26,937 nucleotides of DNA from positions 1 to 26,937 of the forward strand of contig CAZASB010000022.1 in the NCBI GenBank assembly GCA_964487655.1, written 5' to 3'. Every line of letters starts with the position of its first letter. Within the stretch, counting starts at the first letter, position 1. The position numbers were made by a program, and so were the translations under genes. The notes beneath the pieces are model-generated. The model saw nothing but the letters and a program-made list of their open reading frames with translations, did not search any database and was not told the DNA's origin. The DNA is from PWXP01 sp964487655. GTDB lineage: Bacteria; Planctomycetota; Planctomycetia; Pirellulales; Thermoguttaceae. Positions 14,719 through 22,941 of this stretch are shown piece after piece.

Positions 14719-15438
14719 ATGCTCGACATCGACTTTCTTCCAGCCCAGTATCATCGCCGGCAGGCGCGACAACGGTCGAAGCCATGGCAGGCCATTGTCG
14801 TGGTGGCGTTCGTTGGGCTGATGGCGTTTGCCGCCTTGGGGCAGTACCGGGAGCGTCGGCGATTGCGGGCCGAATTGGAGCAAATAGAACCGCGGCATGA
14901 ACGGGCGGTTGCCCAGCGAGCGAAGCTAGATTCGATCCAGGATGAACTTCGCGCCATGCGCGCCGAAGCGGCCTTGCTGACCTATTTGCGTCATCCCTGG
15001 CCTCGCACCCAATTACTCCAGGCATTGTTGGCGCCGCTTCCCGGCGAGGTTGTGCTGGCCAAGTTGGAGATCTCTGGGGAGGCGATTCTTGCGCGGAAGG
15101 GCTCCGAGCAACGGCCGCCTCGGACCACCGCCGAAAGCGAGCCTTCATCGGATAAACCGGCCGAACACGATTTGGCGGAGTTGCGCCAAAAGGTCGACGC
15201 TCTGGAAACCGTCATCCGCCTTTCGGGCACAACCACCGATGGCGAGGCTCTGCATCGATACCTTGGCGAACTAGCGCGCAACCCCCTATTTCAAAAAACG
15301 GAACTGGAATCCATTGAAAGTGCCGTTGGCGGGGCCGGCGATCCTCCAAAGTTCGATGCCACCATCGTTGTGCAACCGGGGTACGGCCTGCCGGGAGGAC
15401 CTGCCGGCCCCGACCACAAAGCCGTCGTCCATCGTTGA
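14719..15438 (+). CDS. pilN: PilN-like inner-membrane assembly protein
   Basis: 239 residues. The cytoplasmic N-terminus MLDIDFLPAQYHRR matches the PilN 'INFLPxxYR' tail that binds PilM. One membrane segment follows (about 25-43), then a periplasmic coiled coil ('RRRLRAELEQIEPRHERAV') and an alpha/beta domain that starts 'TQLLQALLAPLP'. A charged, proline-rich insert (about 128-150) splits the periplasmic part. Together with the PilO-like protein it would form the periplasmic ring connecting PilM to the secretin through PilP. It is 33 bases downstream of pilM. Confidence 0.8.
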   Translation: MLDIDFLPAQYHRRQARQRSKPWQAIVVVAFVGLMAFAALGQYRERRRLRAELEQIEPRHERAVAQRAKLDSIQDELRAMRAEAALLTYLRHPWPRTQLLQALLAPLPGEVVLAKLEISGEAILARKGSEQRPPRTTAESEPSSDKPAEHDLAELRQKVDALETVIRLSGTTTDGEALHRYLGELARNPLFQKTELESIESAVGGAGDPPKFDATIVVQPGYGLPGGPAGPDHKAVVHR

Positions 15439-15517
15439 TGGGGTGAACATCAATCAACAGCATCCTCAACCCAATATGCCAAGCCGCGAGAGCGGCTGGG
15501 CACCGTGGAAGCGACAG

Positions 15518-16087
15518 ATGACAAGCAACCATAGCCAACGCACAAATTGGATGGTTATCCTACCGCTGGCAGCCGGCGCCGTCGCGTATCTGGTGTTCGT
15601 GTTTCTGCCCTGCCAGAGGACGGCGGCGGAACTCCGATCGCAACTCCGAGAGAAGCAGGAGTACCTTACATATACAGCATCCGTGGGCACGGCCCTGGCG
15701 GCCGGCGAGAAGGAACTCCAAGCGGCAAGGCACTATCGGAACCAGAGGCTAGCACGTGCTCCAAGCGTCGCCCACATTTCCAACCTGTTCGCCAAGATTC
15801 ACCGCGTTGAGCGGGACTCGGGCGTGCATATCATCCGGTTCGACCCTCAGCCACTCGAAGCCAAACAGTATGTCAGCATAATGCCACTTTCGGTGGGGTG
15901 CATGGGCAGCTTCTTCCAGGTGTGCTCGCTGCTTCACAGCCTGGAGAGCATTCCCGCGGACATCTGGGTAAGAAAACTGCAACTGGAGAAGATGGCATCA
16001 TCCGGAGAAAATATCCAGTGCTGGATTGACTTGGCAATCTTTGCCGATAATCAAGATAAATCGGATTACGCAGAGAAGTCCAATTAG
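15518..16087 (+). CDS. pilO: PilO-like inner-membrane assembly protein
   Basis: About 189 residues. It has a single membrane segment close to the N-terminus (WMVILPLAAGAVAYLVFVF), a coiled coil ('ELRSQLREKQEYL'), and a periplasmic ferredoxin-like domain with the stretch 'MPLSVGCMGSFFQVCSLLHSLESIP', typical of PilO. The start is uncertain: ATG 15518 has GGAAG six bases upstream and is preferred; ATG 15476 is possible but has no ribosome site. The frame stays open further upstream and overlaps pilN. Heterodimerises with PilN in characterised systems. Confidence 0.78.
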   Translation: MTSNHSQRTNWMVILPLAAGAVAYLVFVFLPCQRTAAELRSQLREKQEYLTYTASVGTALAAGEKELQAARHYRNQRLARAPSVAHISNLFAKIHRVERDSGVHIIRFDPQPLEAKQYVSIMPLSVGCMGSFFQVCSLLHSLESIPADIWVRKLQLEKMASSGENIQCWIDLAIFADNQDKSDYAEKSN

Positions 16088-16142
16088 CCGATAACCTTGG
16101 GGAACCGTGCTTTGGTGTACGAGGTGCATCCGAACACATCCA

Positions 16143-16907
16143 ATGAACGTGAATCTGGGCAAGATAAAGAAAAAACTGAAACGCGAGGTGACCGCACATC
16201 CAGCGAAGGCAGCGGTGCTGGGGGGGCTTTGCGTTGTGGCGATGTGGTTTTGGGTGCCACTCGTATGGGGCTGGGTTTCTCCCAAGGAGCCAAGTGCGGC
16301 TGCAACCGTGGCACGGGAGCCTAGCGCCATGCCGGTTCCCGGCTTTGTGCCCACTAGTGTCTCGGTGCCGCCAGCCGAAGCCACGCCGGCAGTGCCTGCC
16401 GTTCCCTGGACGCAGATTGTGCAATGGATGGAGCAAGACCCGCGAACTAGCTCCGTGGAAGTGGCATTCGAGAATCCGGGGACCGTGCCATTGCCTCCGG
16501 GCGATGAGCGGTCGGTTGGCCTAGTGCAAGCTGCCAGGCGCGACCCTTTTCGTCCCAGCGTGTCACCGGAAGATAGGATGGCGGTGAACGCCGAGGAGGC
16601 CGCGCCCGAGGTGGCGCCTGTTCCGGCCAAGATCAGCCCGCGGGATGCTGGAGCAACGATTACCGCCGTGATTGCGAGTCCGACCGGCGGCACGGCAATG
16701 ATCAGTGGGCGCACGTATTTTTTAGGCGAGCAGGTTCTCCTCCATAAGGACAACGAGGCGTACACCTTTCGTCTTACGGAGATTCATCCTGGTGGGGTTG
16801 TTCTCACTCGCGATGGAATGCGGTACGAACTAAATATCCCACTTCCGGCTAACATGCCGCGGCCAGCGGCAAGGGCTGGGGCTCCGGAAACGGGCACACG
16901 GCCCTAG
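16143..16907 (+). CDS. PilP-like / GspC-like periplasmic linker
   Basis: 254 residues. A basic cytoplasmic start (MNVNLGKIKKKLKRE) and a membrane segment (about 24-42) are followed by a low-complexity Ala/Pro/Val-rich stretch. The 'RRDPFRPS' motif (about 132-139) is shared by PilP and GspC-type proteins just before their folded HR domain. The C-terminal half is beta-rich ('AVIASPTGGTAMISGRTYFLGEQV'), fitting a PilP/GspC HR domain that docks on the secretin N0 domain. PilP is often a lipoprotein; this one has a transmembrane anchor instead, which is more like GspC. Its TAG stop is followed immediately by a possible ATG of the secretin gene. Confidence 0.72.
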   Translation: MNVNLGKIKKKLKREVTAHPAKAAVLGGLCVVAMWFWVPLVWGWVSPKEPSAAATVAREPSAMPVPGFVPTSVSVPPAEATPAVPAVPWTQIVQWMEQDPRTSSVEVAFENPGTVPLPPGDERSVGLVQAARRDPFRPSVSPEDRMAVNAEEAAPEVAPVPAKISPRDAGATITAVIASPTGGTAMISGRTYFLGEQVLLHKDNEAYTFRLTEIHPGGVVLTRDGMRYELNIPLPANMPRPAARAGAPETGTRP

Positions 16908-16943
16908 ATGCCGGTAAAACCGTTTGAGCGTCATGGAAGACCG

Positions 16944-19301
16944 ATGAGCAAGTTCCATAGTATCATCCTTTTGGGTACCTTTGCGGCGGCCGGGGTTGCA
17001 TTGGCCATTGGCGTAGCCGTTAGCATTAGCGCCGCTCCGGTCACGCTGCCTCGGGAGTTGGCTTTCCCAGGTACGGGTGTTCGCTCCTTGTTCGATAGCG
17101 GTGCCGAGCCTCAACCGCCCGAACATACAAGCGTCGCATCAGAACAAAAGTCAGCTCTTCCGTTTCTAGGTGCAGACTGCTCTACCCGGTGGACGGCACA
17201 ACGGCGTATGCCTACTACATTGGAGCGGCCTGCACCTAGAAACGGAAGAGCCCAAAAGTCTCGCGACGAGCACGCCTCGGCGCCAGACTTGCCCTCGCGA
17301 AACGAGAATCTGGCCGAGGTCGCTGGCAGTAAGACCGTGGTGACACTCGTTGAACCGAGTTTCACCGCCGAATCACCGCTCCAACAGCCTTTTGAGCCCG
17401 TGGCTCCCACGCCTGCGTATGCACAGCAGCCCTCGGTGGAGGCAATTCAGGAAACGGTCAAGCAGGCGCTTGACGAACTCAGACGCGGCGAGCATCCGAT
17501 TGTGCAGGCTGCTCCGGCGGCTCAATCCGCCGGCCCCTTGCCTTCCGCTCCCTTGCCCGCCGGTCCCCCGCCTGCCGAGTTCCAGTCGCCTTCCGTTGGA
17601 CGTTCGTCCTCGGCGGCTTCAAACGGGGAGAGCAATGCGAGGATTCGCGACGAGGGCAATGGACGGCTGACGATCTACATCCAGAACGAAGATATCCGCA
17701 AAGTGCTTGAACTATTGGGGGCGCACGGCGGAATGAACATCCTGGCAAGTCCCAGCGTGCAAGGAACCGTTTCGGCCACCTTGGGGAACGTGGCGATCGA
17801 GGAGGCTCTGGACGCGATCCTTCGATCGAACGGGTTCAGGACGAGACAAGACGGAGCTTTCATGTTCGTGGGCACCGCGGCCGACTTCGTGACGCTGGAG
17901 CAGTCGTTCGACCGGATTTCAACTCGCATCTTCCGCCCGAACTACATCACCGGCATGGAACTGCAGCAACTCGTCAAGCCACTGCTTAGCGAGAGCGTGG
18001 GCGTATGCAGCGTGTCGTCGCCGTCGGAAAGCGGGATTACCGCCGACTCCGGTGGCGGAAATACGTTCGCGGGCGCCGAAGCCGTGGTGGTGCGCGACTA
18101 CGAAGCCGTACTGGCGCAAGTCGACGCCCTCGTGGCCGATGTCGACGTACGCCCCCTCCAGGTGCATATCGAAACCATGATCTTGAGCGTCACGCTCAAG
18201 GAGGACGATTCGTACGGGATCAACTGGCAGGTACTACGCGACAGCGGGAATGTGAAACTCGGCTTTGGCGACCCGGTGCAGACACTTGCGGCGTTCGACT
18301 TCGAGAAGGGCTCGCTGAAGGTGGGGTTCCTGGACAGCAGCATGGGCGCGTTCCTCAGCGCCCTTGAAACGATTGGCGATACCAACGTCATTGCCAGTCC
18401 GCGACTTCTGGTGCTGAACAAGCAGCCGGCGAATATCCAGATTGGCGATCAGAAGGGCTATATCAGCACGACGGTTACCGAGACGGTCGCCACGGAAACG
18501 GTCGAGTTCATGAACACTGGCACCATCTTGCGAATTCGGCCGTTCATTTCGACCGACGGAATGGTGCGCATGGAAATCCATCCGGAACTGTCCAAGGGCG
18601 ACGTCGTTGAAAAAGGGAACTTCACCTTGCCCGAGAAACAAGTTACCGAGGTCACCACGAACGTCATGGTGCGCGACGGCTCCACCGTATTGATTGGCGG
18701 CCTGATGCGGGACGAGGTTTCCGTGACGAAAAATCAGTTGCCGTTCTTTGGAAACTTGCCGCTCGTGGGGTTTGCGTTTCGGAGTTCGACCGAAGGCACG
18801 GAACGCCAGGAGGTGCTCGTGCTCATTACGCCACATATCGTGTACGAGCCCGAAATGGGCGACGAAGGGAGCCATGCGGCCGCTGAGTTCCATCGGCGGC
18901 ACGAGGTGGCCGAGGCAAAACTGGAACCGTTCAATCGACGACCTGCCGCACAGCGTTACTACCGCTTGGCCCAAAGTGCCTGGGCCAGCGGCGACCGGCG
19001 AACGGCGCTGCGATTCGCCGAGATGGCGGTTCACTTCCTTCCCGGCTATCGTGCGGCCATCGACCTGCGAAGCGATATCTGGCTGGGCAGGCCGTACGGC
19101 GACCACACTTTACTAGATCCGCTGCCCGAGACGATCGACGCCCATCCACTCGACGGACCAAATGTTCCCGACTGGCTGCTGGATGATTTGCGGAGCGTTC
19201 CGGAGGCGATGCCCGGAGAACTGCCGGGGCCGCTTCACCCCCTTGATCCGGGTACCCCGGGCTACAGCAAGGACATCTCAACGCCCAGGAAACTGCCATG
19301 A
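16944..19301 (+). CDS. GspD/PilQ-family outer-membrane secretin
   Basis: 785 residues. A signal peptide (about 1-33) is followed by a long low-complexity, proline-rich region (about 34-235), a secretin N0/STN-like domain (starting about 238, 'LTIYIQNEDIRKVLELLGAHGG') and an N1-like domain. The secretin core (about 405-625) has the late motif LPFFGNLPLVGFAFRSS and 'EVLVLITPHIV'. A C-terminal extension of about 150 residues contains a TPR-like helix pair ('YYRLAQSAWASGDRRTALRFAEMAV'). The protein would form the gated channel through the outer membrane. ATG 16944 (GGAAG upstream, starts the signal peptide) is preferred; an ATG at 16908 would add 12 residues. Unusually, residues about 71-103 are encoded by an inserted transposable element, so the motif QKS occurs on both sides (68-70 and 104-106). 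The stop overlaps the next ATG (ATGA). Confidence 0.9.
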   Translation: MSKFHSIILLGTFAAAGVALAIGVAVSISAAPVTLPRELAFPGTGVRSLFDSGAEPQPPEHTSVASEQKSALPFLGADCSTRWTAQRRMPTTLERPAPRNGRAQKSRDEHASAPDLPSRNENLAEVAGSKTVVTLVEPSFTAESPLQQPFEPVAPTPAYAQQPSVEAIQETVKQALDELRRGEHPIVQAAPAAQSAGPLPSAPLPAGPPPAEFQSPSVGRSSSAASNGESNARIRDEGNGRLTIYIQNEDIRKVLELLGAHGGMNILASPSVQGTVSATLGNVAIEEALDAILRSNGFRTRQDGAFMFVGTAADFVTLEQSFDRISTRIFRPNYITGMELQQLVKPLLSESVGVCSVSSPSESGITADSGGGNTFAGAEAVVVRDYEAVLAQVDALVADVDVRPLQVHIETMILSVTLKEDDSYGINWQVLRDSGNVKLGFGDPVQTLAAFDFEKGSLKVGFLDSSMGAFLSALETIGDTNVIASPRLLVLNKQPANIQIGDQKGYISTTVTETVATETVEFMNTGTILRIRPFISTDGMVRMEIHPELSKGDVVEKGNFTLPEKQVTEVTTNVMVRDGSTVLIGGLMRDEVSVTKNQLPFFGNLPLVGFAFRSSTEGTERQEVLVLITPHIVYEPEMGDEGSHAAAEFHRRHEVAEAKLEPFNRRPAAQRYYRLAQSAWASGDRRTALRFAEMAVHFLPGYRAAIDLRSDIWLGRPYGDHTLLDPLPETIDAHPLDGPNVPDWLLDDLRSVPEAMPGELPGPLHPLDPGTPGYSKDISTPRKLP
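17145..17260. mobile_element. MITE inserted in frame in the secretin gene (with 8-bp target duplication)
   Basis: The element spans 17153-17252 (100 bp). Terminal inverted repeats 17154-17175 and 17230-17251 are perfectly complementary over 22 bp (GCTCTTCCG...GGTGCAG) and extend to 29 bp with two mismatches (to 17182 and from 17223). Outside them is an exact 8-bp direct repeat, CAAAAGTC, at 17145-17152 and 17253-17260. Inverted termini plus a target duplication define a transposition event, and the short non-coding interior makes it a miniature non-autonomous element. Element plus one duplicated target is 108 bp, exactly 36 codons, so the host frame is kept. The right end reads GGCTCTTCC; from memory this end and an 8-bp duplication resemble ISL3-family elements, but the parent IS is not in the window. 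Confidence 0.8.
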
Positions 19302-20491
19302 GCCGTGATCGCGCGACGACAGGGAGTGAACTTCGCCGACGCATCGGCGCGCGTTGTCTGATTGTCGCCGCTGTAATTGCGTTGCTGCCGGGGTGTTCGG
19401 GTATGAACTGGGGGATGCCCGGGACCGGCGACGCCATGCCCGGCGAAGGGAGCGAGCGTACCAAGGACGTGATGGTGCGACGGTTCGAGGCGCGCCGCAA
19501 TACAATGAAGGTCGAAGCGGCGGAGGCGGCCTTGAATCGGGGTGACTACAAGGATTCCGAACAGGCTCTGCGCTCCGTTCTCGACCGCGATCCGGCACAC
19601 CGCGACGCGCGGCTGCTGCTCGCCGAGGTCATGCTGCTCACGGGGCGACGGCCCGAGGCATTTACCCAACTGGAACACGCCTTGCGGGAGCATGGCGACG
19701 ATCCGCGAGTGCAGTACGCCATGGCACTGTTGCTCGACGCTTCCGGCCGACCGAAGGACGCCCGCAACTTCTACTCGCGGTCAACGGAACTGGACCCTAA
19801 GTTTGCCGTCTACACTTCCGAACACAATCGGGTTCTGGATGCGGAAAACCCGGCACCAGCGGGCATGGTGGTTGCGCACCACTCGCAATCCGGCGACTCC
19901 GAGCAGAGCGCTCGTCGCGCGTCGGTGACGGACAGTGAGGCCCGCTCAGGCGATTCGTCGCCGGAAAAGGCCGATTTCACGGCAGGGCCGATCGCTATCG
20001 CGCCAGACGCCACGACGGCTACAAACATTTCGGATGACCGCCTTGAGTCTCGTTTTGAACCGGAAATTGCCGGCTTGCTCCGTGAAGGCCGCGAGGCGTT
20101 GGCCGCCGGTTCCGCGGAGTCTGCGATTGCCCATTTTCACGCAGCGGCCGAGGCCAACCCGCAAAATCCGCAAATTCCAATCCATGCAGCAGTTCTTGCG
20201 TTGGAACGGAACCACCCCACAATAGCCGTGGAAGTGCTGAAGCCGGCCGCCGAGCGGTTCTCCAAATCCGCGGCAGTCCATCTAACGCTGGGTACCGCCT
20301 ACTACCGTCTGGGCGACTATCCGTCCTCGCAAGTTGCGTTGCGACAAGCACTTTCGTTGGACAACTCCAATGGGCTGGCCTACCTTTTAATGGGTTGCAC
20401 GTTGGAGAAACTCGGGCAGCCCGAAGCCGCACGCGTCCAATGGGAACGAGCCACGGCGGTCTGCCCGAGATACCGGAACATGCGGCGCTGA
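19298..20491 (+). CDS. TPR-repeat lipoprotein (PilF/TadD-like)
   Basis: 397 residues. An N-terminal signal with a hydrophobic stretch ends in a relaxed lipobox, LLPG-C33, so it is probably lipid-anchored. Two TPR blocks are visible: about 68-170 ('AEAALNRGDYKDSEQALRSVL', 'ARLLLAEVMLLTGRRPEAF', 'ARNFYSRSTELDP') and about 255-395 ('GREALAAGSAESAIAHFHAA', 'TLGTAYYRLGDYPSSQVALRQAL', 'LAYLLMGCTLEKLGQPEAA'). They are separated by a Ser/Ala-rich linker. In type IV pilus and Tad systems such lipoproteins (PilF/PilW, TadD) help secretin reach and assemble in the outer membrane. ATGA overlap with the secretin gene supports that pairing. The lipobox -2 proline is unusual, so lipidation is likely rather than certain. 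Confidence 0.82.
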   Translation: MSRDRATTGSELRRRIGARCLIVAAVIALLPGCSGMNWGMPGTGDAMPGEGSERTKDVMVRRFEARRNTMKVEAAEAALNRGDYKDSEQALRSVLDRDPAHRDARLLLAEVMLLTGRRPEAFTQLEHALREHGDDPRVQYAMALLLDASGRPKDARNFYSRSTELDPKFAVYTSEHNRVLDAENPAPAGMVVAHHSQSGDSEQSARRASVTDSEARSGDSSPEKADFTAGPIAIAPDATTATNISDDRLESRFEPEIAGLLREGREALAAGSAESAIAHFHAAAEANPQNPQIPIHAAVLALERNHPTIAVEVLKPAAERFSKSAAVHLTLGTAYYRLGDYPSSQVALRQALSLDNSNGLAYLLMGCTLEKLGQPEAARVQWERATAVCPRYRNMRR

Positions 20492-20593
20492 GGTCGCCCC
20501 GCTCCGGACTGCCCTCGCCGGTTGTTTCACGCCGGCTCAAGTGACCGAGGCAGCATTCTCCACCGTCGCCGCCCGCGCTTTCAGGCGAACGGT

Positions 20594-22117
20594 ATGTATA
20601 ACCTTCGAGCCAGTACGATCCTCCCGGCCTCGGCGCTGATTGTGTCCTTCGCGCTTGCCGCCACATGGCTATTGGATTGGCCCTTGCTGACCGACTCGTT
20701 CCTTGGACGAGCTGCACTCCTGGCCTTCGGCGCGCTACTCGCGGGGCTCATCATTGTCGGTTGGGCCGCCCGCGCGCGGCAGGCACGGCGCCAATTCGAA
20801 CGGCATATTGCGGCATTGTGCGGAACGGGGCCCGATGGAGTTGGCGCCGACTGGCAGTGCGACCAACTTCCGCCGCTATCTCACATGCACCCATGGTATG
20901 CCACGGCCGAACGAATTGGCAATTCCCTCCGTGAATTTCGTTCCCGGTTAGCAGACCTCGAGCACGGCCGTGCCGCGCTAGAGATCCGATGCGGCCGGGC
21001 CACGGCCCAATACGAAAAGATCAAGAGCATCTTCGCCAGGCTGGCGGAGCCGATTCTTGCAATCGACGACTACGACGAACTTGTCCTGGTCAATGCCAGC
21101 GCGGAGGCGCTGTTGAATATCGACGGCGAAAAGACCGAAACCCGGGCAATCAAGCAACTTGTCCGCTGCGAGAAACTCTTGGAACTGCTGACAACCACCG
21201 CTCATGGGCAAATTCCGGGCGACCGTACCGAAGAGGTCGAGATTCTCGATGCCGAGGGAAATGCTCATTGGTTTCGCGCTACCGCAACCAAGCTCGACGC
21301 GCGGGAGTCGGAGCGTTCCCACGCGGACCTTTCGAGCAAGGGGGTCGTTGCCGTGCTGCGCGATATCGGCGACCACAAGACGCTCCAAAAGCGAAACGCG
21401 GAATTCGTCTCGTCGGTGAGCCATGAAATGAAGACGCCCCTAGCCGGTATCAAGGCGTACGTTGAACTGCTTGCCGACGGCGAGGCCGAGGACGACGCGA
21501 CACGCGAAGAATTCCTGGAAGTCATCGACAGCCAGGCCGACCGGCTCCAGCGACTCGTCGAGAATCTGCTGAATATTGCCCGGATCGAGGCCGGAGTCGT
21601 AAACGTGAGCAAGACCCAGCAATCGCTCAATGAGATTCTCGAAGAAGCGATGCGCGTGGTGCAACCGTCGGCCGAAACGAAGGGCATCGACCTGGTTGCC
21701 GAGCTTAGTCCACTCTATCTGGGAGTCCTGGCTGATCGGGACATGCTCCTGCAGGCTGCCATCAACCTGTTGTCGAATGCCGTGAAGTACACGCCGGCGG
21801 GCGGAACCGTGACGCTCCGCAGTCGGCTGGACGCCAACGAAGTTCGATTCGAGGTTCAGGATACGGGCGTGGGGCTGAGCGAAAGCGATTGCCAACGAGT
21901 ATTCGAGAAGTTCTACCGCGTTAAGAAGGACAAGAACATGGCGTCCGGCACGGGGCTTGGCCTCTCCCTGGCAAAGCATATTGTCGAAGACGTGCATCGC
22001 GGACGCCTGACTGTAACCAGCAAGGAAGGCGAGGGCACGACCTTCGCCATTATCCTGCCCTGTGCGGGGCAAATGACCACCAACAGCCGAGGAGCTTGGG
22101 CAAGCCCGGGCCCTTAG
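20594..22117 (+). CDS. Membrane sensor histidine kinase with PAS domain
   Basis: 507 residues. It has two close membrane segments (about 7-28 and 38-58) with almost no periplasmic loop, a coiled region, a PAS-like domain (about 140-255), HisKA and HATPase_c. The H-box is SSVSHEMKTPLAGIKAY, with His277 as phospho-acceptor. The N-box is LLSNAVKYTP (Asn395), the G1 box DTGVGLSESD, the F-box FYRV and the G2 box GTGLGLSLAKH, so all catalytic boxes are intact. The short loop suggests sensing within the membrane or via the cytoplasmic PAS. ATG 20594 is chosen over an upstream TTG because it precedes the first membrane segment directly. It lies 58 bases before a CheY-like regulator, its probable phosphotransfer partner, inside the secretion cluster. 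Confidence 0.9.
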   Translation: MYNLRASTILPASALIVSFALAATWLLDWPLLTDSFLGRAALLAFGALLAGLIIVGWAARARQARRQFERHIAALCGTGPDGVGADWQCDQLPPLSHMHPWYATAERIGNSLREFRSRLADLEHGRAALEIRCGRATAQYEKIKSIFARLAEPILAIDDYDELVLVNASAEALLNIDGEKTETRAIKQLVRCEKLLELLTTTAHGQIPGDRTEEVEILDAEGNAHWFRATATKLDARESERSHADLSSKGVVAVLRDIGDHKTLQKRNAEFVSSVSHEMKTPLAGIKAYVELLADGEAEDDATREEFLEVIDSQADRLQRLVENLLNIARIEAGVVNVSKTQQSLNEILEEAMRVVQPSAETKGIDLVAELSPLYLGVLADRDMLLQAAINLLSNAVKYTPAGGTVTLRSRLDANEVRFEVQDTGVGLSESDCQRVFEKFYRVKKDKNMASGTGLGLSLAKHIVEDVHRGRLTVTSKEGEGTTFAIILPCAGQMTTNSRGAWASPGP

Positions 22118-22175
22118 CGGGCGGCCCCGGAGCGGCCTTGGCGTGTTCCCTATATCCATCATGAGGATTCAAACG

Positions 22176-22568
22176 ATGCCGAAACGCGTGCTGTTGTGCG
22201 ATGATGAAATCCATATCCTTCGTGCCGCCGAGTTCAAGATCAAGCGCGCCGGTTACAGCGTTCGAACCGCCGGCGACGGTGAGGAAGCTTGGCAACTCGT
22301 CCAGGATCAAGTGCCCGACCTGCTGATTACCGACTGCCAGATGCCGCGTCTGGACGGATTGGGGCTTGTCAGGCGGTTGCGCGAAGACCGTCGGACCGCC
22401 GACGTTCCCGTGCTTATGTTGACGGCCAAGGGGTATGAACTCAGCCACGAGGATCTGGCCGCCGAACTCGGCGTGATCGACGTGATTGCCAAGCCGTTCA
22501 GCCCGCGCGAACTGCTGAAACGGGTCGATGCGGTTCTGGCTGAAGAGAAGATGGAAGTTGTCGTTTAG
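22176..22568 (+). CDS. Single-domain CheY/PilG-like response regulator
   Basis: 130 residues, a receiver domain only. Acidic pair Asp9-Asp10, phospho-acceptor Asp53 (LLITDCQMPRLDG), the switch Thr in VLMLTAKG, and Lys106 in IAKPFSP are all present, so it should be phosphorylatable. It has no DNA-binding or enzymatic output domain and so presumably acts by protein contact, as PilG/PilH or CheY do. ATG 22176 is chosen because GAGGA (22164-22168) is well spaced before it; an ATG at 22161 lies across that site. The upstream kinase is the likely donor; the target could be the STAS protein or the GspE ATPase encoded next. Confidence 0.92.
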   Translation: MPKRVLLCDDEIHILRAAEFKIKRAGYSVRTAGDGEEAWQLVQDQVPDLLITDCQMPRLDGLGLVRRLREDRRTADVPVLMLTAKGYELSHEDLAAELGVIDVIAKPFSPRELLKRVDAVLAEEKMEVVV

Positions 22569-22582
22569 CCCAGAGTGCCCTG

Positions 22583-22909
22583 ATGAACCTGCCAACGGAA
22601 GTATTCGATAATGTTGTAGTCGTTCATGCCCCGGAGGAGCTTGGCGGCGACCAGCGGGCCCCCTTTGCCGCGTGTGTGTGCGGCCTGGACCACTCGAATG
22701 TCGTGATCGACCTGGACAACACGGAAACCCTCGACAGCAAGGGTCTGGACGCCATTCTGGAAGTGCAAGACCGCCTTCACGATGCTGGAGGCGGCGTGAA
22801 GCTCGCGACCACCAATCCCGTCAACCGCAAGATTTTTGAAATCACCCGTCTCGACCGGCAAATTGAGATATTTCAAAGCGTGGTCGATGCCGTGAGGAGT
22901 TTTCGGTAA
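22583..22909 (+). CDS. STAS-domain anti-sigma factor antagonist-like protein
   Basis: 108 residues, one STAS domain. The phosphorylation loop reads TLDSKGLDAI (49-58), so Ser52 occupies the acceptor position, with the conserved Asp before it and Lys in place of Ser/Thr after it. The second hallmark is FEITRLD. It is only 14 bases downstream of the response regulator and 32 bases upstream of the GspE gene. It may link two-component signalling to partner switching, or be a scaffold acting on the machine. No kinase or sigma factor of a partner-switching system is adjacent. Confidence 0.85.
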   Translation: MNLPTEVFDNVVVVHAPEELGGDQRAPFAACVCGLDHSNVVIDLDNTETLDSKGLDAILEVQDRLHDAGGGVKLATTNPVNRKIFEITRLDRQIEIFQSVVDAVRSFR

Positions 22910-22941
22910 CCGGCGCCAATCCCGCCCCCACCCGTGCCCGC

